Source of the DNA: Carallia brachiata
Taxonomy: Eukaryota > Streptophyta > Magnoliopsida > Malpighiales > Rhizophoraceae
Length of the DNA stretch: 64,000 bases
NCBI GenBank assembly: GCA_021464245.1
Contig: JADCRB010000068.1
Span: forward strand, 8,046,134 to 8,110,133
Direction: 5' to 3'
Shown: positions 1 to 12,730 of the stretch, piece after piece
Position numbering within the stretch: the stretch's first letter is position 1
Layout of the letters: each line of letters begins with the position of its first letter
The notes under the pieces: generated by a model
What the model was told of the DNA's origin: nothing
Database searches by the model: none
The model's input: only the letters and a program-made list of their open reading frames with translations
Position numbers and translations under genes: made by a program

Positions 1-1
1 T

Positions 2-1878
2 GTTGGTAAAAAACGACGCAGGTCAGAGAAGCGATCAAATTGTGCTGCTTTATTTCGCGTCAATTTAGACAAGAAGACAAATAAATGGGTTGTTGGTGAT
101 TTTAGCAACAACACAACCATGATTTGCTTCCTCAAAATATGGTAAAATTCATACATTGTCACAAATCAATGAACACCAATGACAAGCGTTCCATAAACTC
201 ATTACGAGCAGCAGGTGTGAAAACTAATCAGATTATGCAGTTCGTAGCAGACCAGTCTGGTGGGCATAATAATGTTGGGTTCACAAGGAAGGATTTACAT
301 AACTTCATCCAATCAAAGAGATTAGTAGAAATTGAAGGGGGAGACGCAAAGAAAGTGTTGGAGCTTTTAGAGTCGAGGCGACAAATTGATCCTGGTTTCT
401 ATTTCGCTTATAAATTAAAGGACGACAACACATTTGGCAGCTTATATTTTTCAAATTCCAAATCACGAGCTGATTATGCTTGTTTTGGGGATGTTATTGC
501 CTTTGATGCATGTTATCGTCGGAATATATATAACAATCCTCTTGTTATAGTTGTTGGGGTTAATCATCACCGTCAGACTATTGTGTTTGGGTGTGCCTTG
601 CTCGAGGACGAAACAATCTCGTCATACAGATGGTTGTTAGATCAATTTATTCTTTGCATGTGCAATAAAATGCCGCAAAGTGTTGTGACAGATGGGGATG
701 CCGCAATGAAAGCTGCAATTGATTTGTCATTGAAAGGGAGTAAACATCGACTTTGTGGTTGGCATTTGGAGAGGAATGCAATGCCTCAAGTCCACAACAG
801 AGATTTTCTCACTGATTTTATGTAGTGTGTGTATGACAAGGTTGAAGAATGTGAGTTTGAAGAAAAATGGGTTGCAATGCTTAATAAATACGATATTCAT
901 GACAATCCATGGATCAAAGAGCGATACAAAGATCGGCACATGTGGGCAGAGTGTTACATGAGGGGTCATTTTTCTGGAGGTCTTTGAACGACATCCCGCT
1001 GTGAGGGTATGCACTCATATATGAATAACTTCTTAAATAGAAAATTGAATCTGCTTGAGTTTGTTCGACACTATGATCAGGCACAATCTACAATTCGCGA
1101 TAATGAGTTGAAAGAAGACTATGCATCACATTATACCTCCGGCCAATGCGTCACAGGTCTACGGGAGTATGAAAAACAGGCAGCATCTGTATACACGAAA
1201 GCAGCTTTTGCAATAATAGTTGAAGAATTAAAGAAGGAAACAACTTACTTAACCAAACAGCCAGTTTTATATGATGGTGATAGAAGTGTCTACCATGTGC
1301 ATCGGTTTAATAGTCCAAAATATGACAGAACAGTGATAATCAACAGGCACGAATTGATAGTGAAATGTTCCTGCATGATGATGGAGTCATGGGGTTTTCT
1401 TTGTCGACATGCATTTAATGTCATGAAACAGGAACAATTGATCCGTATTCCAGATTCATGTATTCTTCAAAGATAGACAAAAAATGCAAGGAAATCCATG
1501 GCGTTGGCTAATTCTTCTCCTTCTTCGACCATTAAGGAGACTCATCGAAGTGTTTTATATGGCAGTCTTTTGTGGGAATGTCGGAAATTATGTGATGTTG
1601 CTTCTGTATCACCAAGCTTGTACTCAGAAGTTGTAGATAAGATTTGTCAACTAGTGCATCAAATACAGGATCAAGTTCGACAAGTTAGTGTGGATTCAAA
1701 AGATGGACAGTATGCTCATGTGCAAGACCCAATTCCTGTAAGGACTAAAGGTATGCTAGCTGTTGACGAGGATAAAAAGAAGTATCCACGTAGGTGCGGA
1801 TTGTACAGGAAACCAGGACACACAAAAGCCACCTGTCCATTGAAACTATGTGATTCTAAAACCTTCCTAAAATCGTAA
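2..1878 (+). pseudogene. FRS: FAR1-related sequence (FRS) / MULE-type transposase-like pseudogene, 5' truncated by window
   Basis: FRS proteins are transcription factors derived from Mutator-like transposases. Frame 2 (bases 2-112) gives the end of the FAR1 DNA-binding domain, with CAALFRVNLDKK followed by KWVVGDFSNN. A missing base near 112-113 shifts reading to frame 1, which then runs to 1878. The MULE core shows FDACYR (about 508), VVTDGD (about 685) and HRLCGWHLER (about 748). A SWIM zinc motif CxC...CxH lies at about 1366-1413 (CSCMMM...LCRHAF). A degraded zinc knuckle, CGLYRKPGHTKATC, lies at about 1795-1836. Three in-frame stops interrupt it at 823-825, 985-987 and 1474-1476. Each fits a single transition (CAG to TAG, CGA to TGA, TGG to TAG). 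The second knuckle cysteine has become Tyr at 1804-1806. The gene is clearly dead. It could derive from a host FRS gene or a mobile MULE. Confidence 0.9.
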
Positions 1879-1905
1879 ACACATCACTTCAAATATAAAA
1901 ATTAC

Positions 1906-2520
1906 CTCTAACAATAGTGTACATCCAGATATGTGTCTTGCAGATAGAATATCATGATTCTTCTCTTGATATCTTCTAATTCCTTCCACCAACCCTTCCA
2001 ATGTGTATTTGGCCCAATTCAAACTACAGCACAATTGTGGGTCCTTGAACAAGCCTAATAAGTTTGGGTTGACATGATTGTACGAACTAGAAGGCCGAAT
2101 CACAGTACTAACCACATATAGCAAAAACTTTACTTTGAATTCCTCATTCGGAGGCAAAATTTCCAAATCACGTGTAAGATCAGAAATGTTAATTCTCGAT
2201 TCTGGTAAATTAAACCTCTGTTTCATCCCTTCATCTGTTGCTAAAAACTTTTCAACATCTTCTCCATTTGATGGCAGTCCCATTATCCATTGCACTTCAC
2301 TTGGGGAAAGTTTTAACTTTCTACCATGAATATTAAGTTCCAAAGTTTTACAATCAAATTCTGTAGCTAGTAATTCAATCAATGTGTGGTTGAGCTTGGT
2401 TAATTTTAGTCTTGTCAAACTGCCAAATCCAAGTGACTCGATAGCCGCCAACTTATTGTTATCAAAGGGCTTTATTACTCTTACGAATTGTTGAACTGCA
2501 CACCTAGTTTGAAGATATTT
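1906..2520 (-). CDS. Internal exon of a ULP1-associated / plant-mobile-domain-like protein
   Basis: This is a 205-codon open exon on the minus strand. It is bounded by an acceptor (GTTACAG before 2520) and a donor (GAG|GTAATT after 1906). The translation contains LNIHGRKLKLSPSEVQWIMG, then FLLYVVSTVIRPSSS, then LNWAKYTLEGLVEGIRR. This layout is typical of the N-terminal domain of plant proteins that precede ULP1-type cysteine proteases (DUF1985 or plant-mobile-domain-like families), many of them carried by MULEs. No protease domain is visible here. Its 3' end lies only 28 bp from the end of the convergent FRS pseudogene. Upstream exons could lie between 2530 and 3830 on the minus strand, where I see only weak open frames. 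It may be a fragment of a transposon-borne gene rather than a working host gene. The family assignment is from memory of motif style. Confidence 0.55.
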
Positions 2521-2529
2521 CTGTAACAT

Positions 2530-4800
2530 TCAACAAATGTATCAGGACAAAAAAAATAAATATTAGTTGAACAATCTAAATTAAATATATGTCAATAAAC
2601 TAATATATTAGTAAAATATATATAACTTTTACATGTTTAGCAAATAAAATACTAAATAGAAAAGAGTAGGGAAGCCCCATGATTTCAATCTACTATACCT
2701 TAGCCATTGATGTTTTTTTCATACGGTTTTGCTTCTTGCCAATTCTAGAATTAAGCATACATTGTTCTGTATCAATAACCCGCTCGCTAAGTCCATTGTC
2801 ATCTTTCACCACCTCTTCTCCACTCATTGGCAGAACACTAAAAATTTACTTCACCTCTCTACCAAAAAAAAAAAAAACAAAAGCCTACCGACCAACTATT
2901 CAACAAAAAAGAAGGGGAAGAAAAAAAATTAATATGTCAAATATTCATTGGATTGATTAACGGAAACATGACAAACATGGCCATACCTAGTAATTTCTCC
3001 AGAAGGAGAAATCAGTTAATGTTCATTGTTACAATCAAAAACTTGAACAAAGGAAGAAAAAAAATAATGAATATGCATAGAATCATCTTTTTTCTTTTAT
3101 TGAGTTTATTCTAAAAGAATTTGGTAGCAAATTTTACAATTTTTTCAAATTATTAAAAGATTCAGTTCAGTAGCATTTACAAAAGTAAGCAGTAAGCATC
3201 TTCAATTCAGAAAATAGAGTCAGCCTCTCACTCTCCCCCACTCTATATAGAATTTTTCTTTTGATTGGGAGTGACTCGTGAATATATGTGTTAAACCACA
3301 ATGAAGCCCTTTCAACGCAACCACAATTGAGGGTGTCTTCTAGGTCGAAACAAAGTTCACAATATAAATTGTCATGTTTATCCTCTAATAAACTCAATTG
3401 CTTAAAAAATGGCAAGCAAATTGGAACAAACAATAACAGAATCAACAAAAATCACTGTTGTATTTCCCAGAAAGTCCCCTAAGACCCATACTATACCCAA
3501 TTCTCTGAAAAGCTCGGCATTGACACCCTCCAAACAATAAAATGTCTCTGAAAAAGTACCCACGGCCATGACCATGGAAAAAAATTTTAAAAAAATTAAA
3601 AGAAAAGGAAAACGAGAAATAACAAATTAAAAAAAAAAAAAACAGAGAAGAAATTCTCATACCTGAAAAAGAGAAGCCCACAACTATGAAAAAAACTTTG
3701 AATTTTACAGAACTCCCACCATGGAATCTAAGTTACAGGCGTTGTTAGCACATAATAGTGTTAGGATTGTCGCTTGGTTAGAGTATGGCAATTTGGAGGG
3801 GCTAGGGTTTTAGAGGGATCGAAGAGGAGAATTCTTTTTTGTCCGGAAGAAAATGCAATTTTTCCGACCGAGTTTGCTCTTTTTGTTTTTATGATTTTTA
3901 AATATGTTATTTTTTTTTTGGGTTAAAAATTGTGGACTCAATCCTTTTTAACTTACAAAACCAGTATCCAGTATTTTACAAGGTAAGTAAAATATACTCA
4001 CTTTTTATATGAGTATAAATAGCATGCACCATTTTTATAAACCTCAGACTATTTTTTAAGATTAGATAGAAAGACTTTTAAAATAAAATTTTAAATTTTA
4101 AATCATTAAAGTGTCATTTTTTCACAGATTAAGATTTAAAATCTAAAAAAATATCTAGTTTTTAATCACCAACACCAAAAACTTTTATCATTTGTTTTTT
4201 CACCAAAACAATTCGTTATTATCATCTGTCTATCTATGTATATATATATCCAAAGCTGAGAAATGATCATGACATGTGGTATGTCTCTTCTTCTTTTCTT
4301 ACTCATTTTGAGTTATCTCCTTTTATCTTCCAAATATTTTTAATATTTTTCTTTCAAAACAAATATGTATTCTTAAGTTACAACTCTTTATATTCTTATA
4401 CCTCATCTTTTATTGTGGTTTAATTCTTTGAAGGTAGAAGGCCAAAAGTTTTCATTATTATATGTCTATACATAACTACTAATTTCATGACACTAGCTTG
4501 TCACCTGGCATACTTCTCCAACTATTTTAGCTATTTTTTACACATTTGATCTTTTCTTATTAGTTCAAAATAGAATGTCTTTTTGTATTCTTATGAAAAT
4601 TTTTACTTAAATACATAATTAATGAAATTAATATCTATTAAAATAACTTGTATGGAAAACTAGAGGTTGGGAAATCTAAAAGAGAAAACTGAAATTAATT
4701 TGTCGGAAATTGGAAAGTTTGGTTAATTAATTCTTAGTTAGTATATATATTGCCATGTTTGGAATAATTGTGCGATGAGGGTGGGCTATACTTTGATTAC
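2530..4800. other. AT-rich spacer with a possible minus-strand leader
   Basis: No gene can be supported here. On the minus strand a telo-box (AAACCCTA, plus-strand 3803-3810) sits in a GC-richer stretch near 3720-3840. This resembles a plant 5' leader and could belong to the minus-strand gene whose exon lies at 1906-2520. Open frames at 3167-3448 and 3442-3681 (minus) have no recognisable domain. The segment 4070-4200 is repeated, diverged, at about 24650-24790. Confidence 0.3.
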
Positions 4801-4806
4801 GAATAC

Positions 4807-4905
4807 CTTCAAATCATGAATTGGAGGCTGCGATACTGGTCGCTGATTAGCTTCTGTAGATAAACCTGCAAGAGGTTCCACATCATCAAAACTAGAATTT
4901 TCCAT
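4807..4905 (-). CDS. Possible first coding exon of an unknown gene
   Basis: On the minus strand an ATG opens 33 codons of ordinary, non-repetitive amino acids, beginning MENSSFDDVEPLAGLSTEAN. They end at a good donor, AAG|GTATTC. I do not recognise the protein and no following exon was found, so it may be a relic or chance. It lies just upstream of, and on the opposite strand to, the MHX exon fragment. Confidence 0.25.
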
Positions 4906-5088
4906 TGAGGATAAAAGGGTATAGCATGTCTAAGTTGACTTTGTTGTTTTTTTTCTGTTTTTTTTTTTTTCTTTGGTCTTAAATGTTCCTGGTACATTGT
5001 CTCTAAGAAGTGAGAACTTCGTCAGTGTGTCCTTCACAAAAATATCTCATTTGTAATTTCTTTTTTTTTTTTTTTGGTTCTTTTGTAG

Positions 5089-5389
5089 CAATTCTGTAAG
5101 TATATATGTGGGCATCAGTGTCCCGTGGCTGATTGACACTACCTACAGTTTTTTCACGTACGAAGAGCCGTTGCAACTTAATAACGCTGAAGGATTAAGT
5201 TGCTCATTGGCGGTGTTCTTCGCCACTTCGGTATGCTGCACAGTTGTTCTTGTGTTGAGGCGTGTAATACTAGGTGCAGAACTTGGAGGACCAAAGATCC
5301 GGGCTTGGCTAAGATCTGTATACTTTATGTTGCTTTTGGTCATCTTTGTTGTGCTCTCTTCGTTGAGAATTTTCGACATAATCAGATAG
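5089..5389 (+). pseudogene. MHX: Orphan last exon of a vacuolar Mg2+/H+ exchanger (MHX)
   Basis: MHX proteins are vacuolar-membrane cation/proton exchangers of the NCX-type superfamily. A T-rich tract and acceptor (TTTTGTAG, AG at 5087-5088) precede an open exon of about 99 codons. It begins [17 protein letters not shown], the second alpha-repeat region of NCX-type exchangers. It continues with a membrane span ([20 protein letters not shown]), the MHX-like AELGGPK, a last span, and a TAG stop at 5387-5389. It is therefore a well-preserved C-terminal exon. I find none of the upstream exons on either strand. The 3' segment behaves like a leftover 3' UTR. The most likely reading is a partial duplicate or captured fragment, though an extremely long preceding intron cannot be excluded at the window edge. 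Confidence 0.7.
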
Positions 5390-6334
5390 ATAAGAAAATT
5401 TTTTCTGGATGACGATGTTGTACGCAAAAAATGTATAAACATTGCAGTGTCAGGTTGCAAAATACGTTCAGACAATCAATTTGTAGAAGCCGTGAAACAT
5501 ATATTGTAGTAACATTTAATTTATCAAATATTGGTATTTAATCAAGAACGTAGCAAAGTGGAAGAATTTAATGAAGCTGAGGAATTTTTTGCATGATCAC
5601 AAGAAATCAATTGAGGAGCAACATAGATCATTCAATGCATTTTCATTTCATTAATTTTCTCTACCATGTCTATTTTCTACAACTATTGTAATGTTGCATT
5701 TGTTTGACATGAATAAATGATTTAGTAAGACAAATAAAAAATTTAAATCTAATTTATAGACATTTTATAGAAATTTACGGTTGCTTCTGTTTTTTTACTT
5801 TTAGTAAATTATAAGATATATAGATTGTTCGTTTATCTCTTTCAAAAAAAAAAAATACATGGATACCAATATTTTCACTTATTTGATAATGATGCTCAGT
5901 ATATGCATACTATATGTATATCAGTAGTTTGTGAGATTAGATTAGATCAATGCATATTAGGTATGCATACAATATATGTGAATAATAGTATATGAATACT
6001 AGGTTGTGCAGTGACATTTTGATATTGGATTAGGCTACTGTTTAAGAATTCTGGAATGTCATTCATCTCTTTGCAAAGACATTGAAAAAGTAACGTCAAC
6101 CATGGAAAAAAAAAAAAAAACCAGACTTCCTCTAATTTCAACCAATGAAAAGAAATTTATTTCCTTTTTGGATAAAAAGAAATTTAAATCATTTACTTAT
6201 CTTAACTTGTCAACATAGTCAAGTTAAAAATAAATTCTGAGTGAACCTTAAAAAAAAACAGTTCTCAGTGCCAAAGTATGAACAAGAAAAATTCGTCAAC
6301 TAAAATTTATAGAAATGTGTGCGTATAAAAAATT

Positions 6335-6372
<38 letters not shown>

Positions 6373-8730
6373 TGAAAAAGTTGTAAACTCATAAAGAGCT
6401 TTGGATGAAAACGATATATGGGGACACAATTATTTATCGGACAAGAAACTGCCAAGAAATGGCCAAATTGATTAGGATCTTATTTGGAATGATTTCACCG
6501 ACATTTACAAAGATTGTTACAAACTAAAACAAGACAAATCATCCTAGCTTTATAGGAAATCGAAATACCTAGTTTAGTTTCTCCAGTATATTTCCAGCTT
6601 TTGCAATTTGAAGGTGCTAGAAATAATAAGGAAAAATAAAACGAATGATGTGATAGAAACGAACTAAAGGATATGTGTAATTTGAAGCGTACAAACGAAC
6701 AATTTTCAAAGATAGATTTTTGCCTTGTATACGAAATAATTACAGTGCAACAAGTATAACGGCAACTATCCTCTTAAGATACGACAATCCTCCTATTGGC
6801 GTGCACAAGTAAGAAAATAGAAACAACACAAACTTGTATAACCCAATAAATTTTAGAATGCAGGTAGGGAGAATAAGAGTATATTCCGTGTTGTTGTATT
6901 TCTTGGCGAAAGCTAATAGGTCCTTTTATACTGGTCTAAGTATAATGTCACATAAATATGAATAATGGGTATTAAAATTAGGTTTTACGATTATAACGGC
7001 TATTTCCAACCGTTTGTAACAGTTATAATAGGCTCGGAAGTGGACCAGCCAAAGGTCGTCCATCATATAGGGTCGCATGTGCCTGATCTTATCAGGTTTG
7101 AATCTGAATTGCGCGTGACCTCTTATGAGTCTTTTATTTTATGGAGTATAAAACAGATGCTGGTTTATAAATAAGTAAAATTTAACTTTTATTTCTCATA
7201 TAGGTTTTTAGTTTCTTAATATACATTCTTATTAAGTAACATTTGATTTTTCTTTCCCATGTGAGACTTAATTCTTTTAAAATACCCTTTATATTCCAAT
7301 AGTAGGTGCTTAGATTAAATTTGTTTTGGGCTTGTTTCTTACATTGCAGTTTTTTGTTCTTAGTTTTTTTTTTCTTGGTCATCTAACAATTAAAATTATG
7401 TTTGAGAAGTATTTTGTTTTTTTTTGTTAGAAATATAAAAAATACTTTTTGAGGTGGAAAAGTGAGTAAAACTATGGAGTCTAATTTGATTCTCAAATTT
7501 TTTCCTTTTATATCAAAATTTATCAATTTCTCTCTCTATAATATATATCTTTTGTCTCTAAATCACCTTATGTCTCATTACTCTTACTCTTAATAGAAAT
7601 AATAAAGGAAAAATGATGAAGTATGGATCCTACATAAATAAGCTAAACAAAGGATATTAAAATCTGAAGCATGCTAGCCATTGTCCTTAAGGGGTTTGTT
7701 ACCAATAGTTATTGTTTACCTTCTTTTTTATAATCACTATTTAAAAATCAACACACCAATACATTAACACTTTTAAATAACAAATTTGTAATATATTTGA
7801 CTTTAACTTTTTGATAAACAATCAACACATGCCACGTATAAACGATTATAGAAGAGAAGGTAAATGCGATTGTTGCTAGCAAAATTTTTGTCCTTAAAGA
7901 TAAATTTGCTCTTTTATAGATCACATTATAGTTGAATTTCAGCGACTATCCTCTCAAAATATGACAGATCTTTTAATTATTGTGCACTTCATGAATGAGG
8001 TAAAAACCAATATGATCTTGATTTACCCAACAAATTTCAGTAAGCAGGTAGAAAGAGCAATGCTTAGAGTTGTATATATGATAAGAGATGATAAGCCTTA
8101 TTTATATTGTTTGTAGTTTAATGGCTCATAAAGGGAAACAAAGTAAAAAGAGATAACGACTATACAACTACAATTTGTTTATTGCTTTTCAACAGTCAAG
8201 AAACGACTAGTATTCAAATAGTCACAAATGGCTAGTTTTGACCAAATAGACAAATTTGGTATAAAATAGTATAGGATTGGGATGGTTTAAGTCCTTTGCA
8301 TACCTCAGTTTGGGCCACTCACTAATGTGAGAGCTTATTCAATTCTTTTCTTTGTAAAGTACAAGACACATGCTATCTTATGACATATCTAACAAAGATC
8401 TCATTTCTGATGTATAAAATACACTCGTTTTCCAACAACTTTTTTTCTTGCTTTACTCTTTTCAATTTTGTTTTTCTTTGTCTCTTTCATCCCTTCACAT
8501 ATATTTTTTTTTATATTATCTACACAAATTCTCTATCTCATATCTTTGAATAATTTTTCTCTAGTTTGTCTCTATTCTCTCTCTTTAAATTTTTTTGCAC
8601 GTCTTTCTAACATCCTCTCTTTAATGGTTTCTCTACAAACTACACTATCTTATCTCTTCAAATTTTCTCTTTGGGCTTGGCTACTGACACAGTGCCCGGT
8701 AGCAAGAAGGGGTCAGCCCCCTGTTTTGAG
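5390..8730. other. Gene-poor AT-rich spacer with segments repeated near 24.8-25.4 kb
   Basis: I see no gene. A run of about 11 ATT units lies at 6339-6372. The stretches about 6373-6610 and 7310-7480 recur, diverged but in the same order and orientation, at about 24826-25215 and 25230-25400. The short open frames at 5947-6141, 6965-7174 and 7182-7382 are low-complexity or without domains. Confidence 0.6.
6339..6372 (+). repeat. (ATT)n microsatellite
   Basis: About eleven uninterrupted ATT units. A similar ATT run at 24158-24187 lies in the same relative place in the diverged downstream segment. Confidence 0.9.
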
Positions 8731-8734
8731 GTCC

Positions 8735-11700
8735 AATAGTTAAAATTTAAATCTATATTTTAGCAGTTTTAGGTTCTACTTCTCAGAAGGGGTATGAAAT
8801 TTTTGTGAATAGAGAGAGCTAATTCTATTGTATAACTAATAGCCCAATGTACTTCATAATGTACCACAAAATTAGGCTAACCTAGACCTAATGTTTTCCT
8901 TAAGAACTAAGCTAACCTAAGCCTCCATCTTGTGCAATGTTTATGTTATATTTCCATATTGAGGAGTTTTCTTCATCAATAGTTGACATTCAATAAAATA
9001 TTTTCTTCCTTAATTGATATAAGTAGAGAATATCAATTTTCAAATCTCTTTGTTAAGAAGATCAAAACCTATTATATCATATAATAATATCTCACTGCAT
9101 ATATTTTTTTCTAAGAATTTTTTTTTCATTGATATTGTTACTTCTTAATAGTTACTTATTAGTTAATAACTATTGTGTTAGTGTTAAACAATTTAAGATT
9201 GGCATCGAATTTATTAATAAATAAGTTAGCTAAGTAGATATTTTGAGATCATGAAATATTTACAAGTTTTCATTGCAAAATTTTTATTACATTTTATTAC
9301 TTTTAAAATTTAAAAACAACATAAATATCTTAAATATTTCCACATTTCATGTGGGAAAGTAAGCTAGTTACCATTAAATCAAAATTGTTAGTATTTTCTC
9401 AATTGCATTTGTTGCACGTGTAAGTTTTTGTCAACTTTCTGTCAAATTTTGAGTTTAAAACAAACTTGGTAATTATAGCTAGTTAAGGAAAGAAACTAAT
9501 AATAATTTGAAATTTAATAAATTGTCAACAAATAATCAAACTTTAACTGGTTGCTTTACCTCAAATACTGCACAAAACCCTTGGATTCTCCAAAGATATC
9601 TACTGTTTTATTTAATCTTCTCCATTGGATTTCATATTGCATTTGGTTTGATCAGATATTACTGGAGCAAAAGCCACTATTGGAAATTGAGGTGTCGAAT
9701 AGGACTTTTATTGTGAAAAACCTATTTATGGAAAAGCTCTCATCATTGATAAATGAAGGTAACACAATGAATGGTAGCCAGTATTGGCTTCCATTCATTT
9801 ATTTTTTCTGGAAGAATTCCTATTGTTTATAATGAATGGAAGCTCATCACAACTTCAATTCATTTATGTTTTGCAGATGAATTCCTGTTATGTCTGCTAG
9901 GCTCCTTATCAGTAGCCTCGAGTTATCGTGTTGCTCTATCAGAATTCTTTTTCTATGTCTGGCCAAAAGATCAATAATAACAAGTGATTATTGCTGTTAT
10001 CTATAAATATTCCTAGACATGGATTAAATGATGTTGAACTTATCACTAAAATTCTTAAAATTCCTTAGAATTTGAGTAGATATTTGAGAGTTACTATTGG
10101 TTCACAACAGCGTGACACAACAAGCATATTCTCCATTGTCTGACAAAGTAGGATGGAAAAGTCAAATTTAAAACAAAATAGACTGTGAGACATTGATGAA
10201 TTAAGACAACGTTTGCTATTCTTCAATATGCCATCAAAATAGCATGGCTCCCAAGAGCTTTATGTGATGAACTAGGTAAATTGAACATATATTTCTAAAG
10301 GTTTCAACAAAGGAGAAATGAAGTATTCATTCAATTAGTAAGGATCATATTAATTGAAGTGAAGTGAGAATAATAGACATTGGATATTGGCACCTTCATT
10401 TAAATCGATGTCTCCCTAGGATGACGAATTGGTTACGTAGCTATAACAACCGATTATGTCTTTTGTTGGAAACAAAGGATTGACACAACGACTTAAATGT
10501 TTCCTATCTAAACCCATTGTCTGTTCACAAGCAGTCGTAGAAATAGAAATATAAAAGTTACAGCTTGCTTTGTCAAATAATTGTACATTTAAATGGAAAA
10601 TGCATACTCATTATGTGAGCATGTAGTCCTCTTTGTAAAAGTTCATCGGTTTAAGCATACCAACAATTTATATATATGTATCTGCAAACATATTGGAATA
10701 TGTAAGATGAATAGAAGACTCTTAAAATAAAAAGTAGACACTTGCCTTTCACAAAAGAAAAGAGAGAAAAGGTTTTAAAAGAAAAGGATTGCCTCAGATA
10801 CCTTTTTTAGTTATTATTGTTACGAATCTTATGCATTATCTACATTCCTTATTGAGAAGAGTAGGGCTCTACAAACTTATTGGAACCTATAAAATGAATA
10901 GAAGATTCTTAAAAGAAGATGCAGACACATGTCGTCCACAAAAGCAAAGAAAGTAAAGGTTTCAGAAGAATTATATACCATTTTTAGTTACTACTGTCTC
11001 AAACCTAATGCATCATCTTCATTCTTTAAAGAAGAGTAGGGTAACATATGGAGGTTATTATATGATTGCAAATTTTCATTACAAATAAAGCAATCCAATT
11101 TTTAAAAAAGGTTTTACTCATAGTAAGAAGATACAACAACTAAGAGTTTCTATATGAGACCTAAATGTGCCTCTACAAAGAGATATGTCCAATGAAAGAT
11201 GGGCCTTCACTAAAATTTTCACAATTTCCTCACAATTGAAATTTAAAGGACAATGGAGCTTTCATCAACCAAGTTGAGGCTAGCAACAACCTTGGAATAA
11301 CAGAACTTTTCAAGCAGTATGCATATAACATATAACGACATGAACATGTAGCTTTAAATACTGAAAACATAAAACAAACCAACAAATCAATAAATCAAAT
11401 GCAAATTATGCATTGTGGTTTTTTGAAAATCCATTTTTTGTCGAGTGTGTTCTCTTTTTTCGATAACTCAAAATTTATTGAAATTACAAGCATTTTCACA
11501 ATTCAATGGTCAAATGAGCCTTTTTTCAACAATATAATGGGTGACAATCAGTATCTAAAAACAACAGATCTGATATGTAACATATGTCAAATGTGAACCA
11601 ATATTCAATGCTGGTACCAAAACAACAAGGAAAAACATATAGAACAAAAGACCCAAAAACTACAAACAAGCAATGAGGTAATTTTGCATGTTGATAATAT

Positions 11701-12730
11701 GTTTTGCAAAGAAGTTGCCATAGAATTTGTTGTTTTACTAACGTGTTAAAATTGCCAAAAGCATTATCATGCATCGGCTGATGGATTAATGACTCAAAAA
11801 CTCAACTTTAAGCTTGTATCTTGATCTTATTCATCTTATTGAGTAAACTCTCAAAAAATGTAACTTGCAACATAAGGCCAAATTGGCGCGAAACTAGCTT
11901 ACATCTATAAATGTAAGTAATGTACTAAGATGCTAAGGCTTCTACTTATAATAGTAACTTGCAAAAACATAATAAACTAACCTTGTTGGATCAACATTGC
12001 AGAACATCATAATACAAAGAAAAGGAAATGTTTATGACAAGCTAATAAATCTTTCTTAAAACATATTATGATGATGCACTGCAACTTTATTATTCTTCTG
12101 TTTATTTGTTTTTTTTTCCTATTCCCGCATATCAATCTAGTTTCTTGAGAGGAAGAAAAGTATCAAATATACACAATATCAAAAATTTGAACAAAGAAAA
12201 ATAAAAAATGATAATAAAATTAAAAGGTCTATGAATTAACTAAAAATTTGATAGCACTGGTTAAAGCAAATCACCTAAGGATCAGGAAGAGGCTTTTGCC
12301 TCTCAAATTGGCAATAAGCATCTGCAGCATTACTAAGTGCTGCTCTTTTTTACAATCAAAATTGAGGCAAGATAGATAGGAAGAGAGAAACACAACCTCT
12401 TAACCTTTGGGAAAAAAACAAAGATGATATAATGGAATTACTTTTTGCTCTCGACGAAGATCTTGGGATGGCTTAATGCAGAGAAAGTATGCAAGAGTTC
12501 TTACAATCGCTCATGAGGCCCAGTTATTTACACCTCTGATCCCTCCCATGGAATTTCATACAAAGATCACACATTGTCTAATATTCTTTGCAACTACTCA
12601 ACATTATTGCCCGTAACCATAGTTGCTCATAAGATTTCTTGTAATAATTCGTTTATTTGAACTTTATGTGCCACTAAAGATATTGCATATGTATCAATAT
12701 TAGGCATTGGTAGGTTTTTATCTCATTCTT
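8735..12730 (+). repeat. Segmental duplication, copy 1 (carries a dead small-protein gene)
   Basis: A block of about 4 kb aligns collinearly with about 16150-20745 (copy 2). Matching landmarks include AACTATTGT..TAAACAA near 9170/16530, CTAGACATGG near 10014/17386 and CAAAATGGCATGGCTCCCAA (diverged here) near 10240/17605. The last 1.3 kb also aligns with 25395-26640 (copy 3). All three copies stop being similar just after the shared GGTAGG motif near 12712, 20734 and 26619. It contains two ~185-bp tandem units (about 10680-11060) and the pseudogene at 12085-12615. Confidence 0.8.
12085..12615 (-). pseudogene. Decayed copy 1 of the small single-span membrane protein gene
   Basis: This region aligns with the three coding exons of the intact gene at 20100-20629. 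The first coding exon is riddled with stops. The second has lost its acceptor (GCAGG has become TAAAA-like) and ends in TAG where the intact copy has CAG. The third has CAAG in place of the CAG acceptor. No leader exon exists next to it, because homology ends at about 12730. It cannot make the protein. Confidence 0.8.

Noticed and set aside
3167..3681. Minus-strand frames that might be upstream exons of the ULP1-associated gene
   Set aside because: No domain similarity and no convincing acceptor/donor pair; left as spacer.
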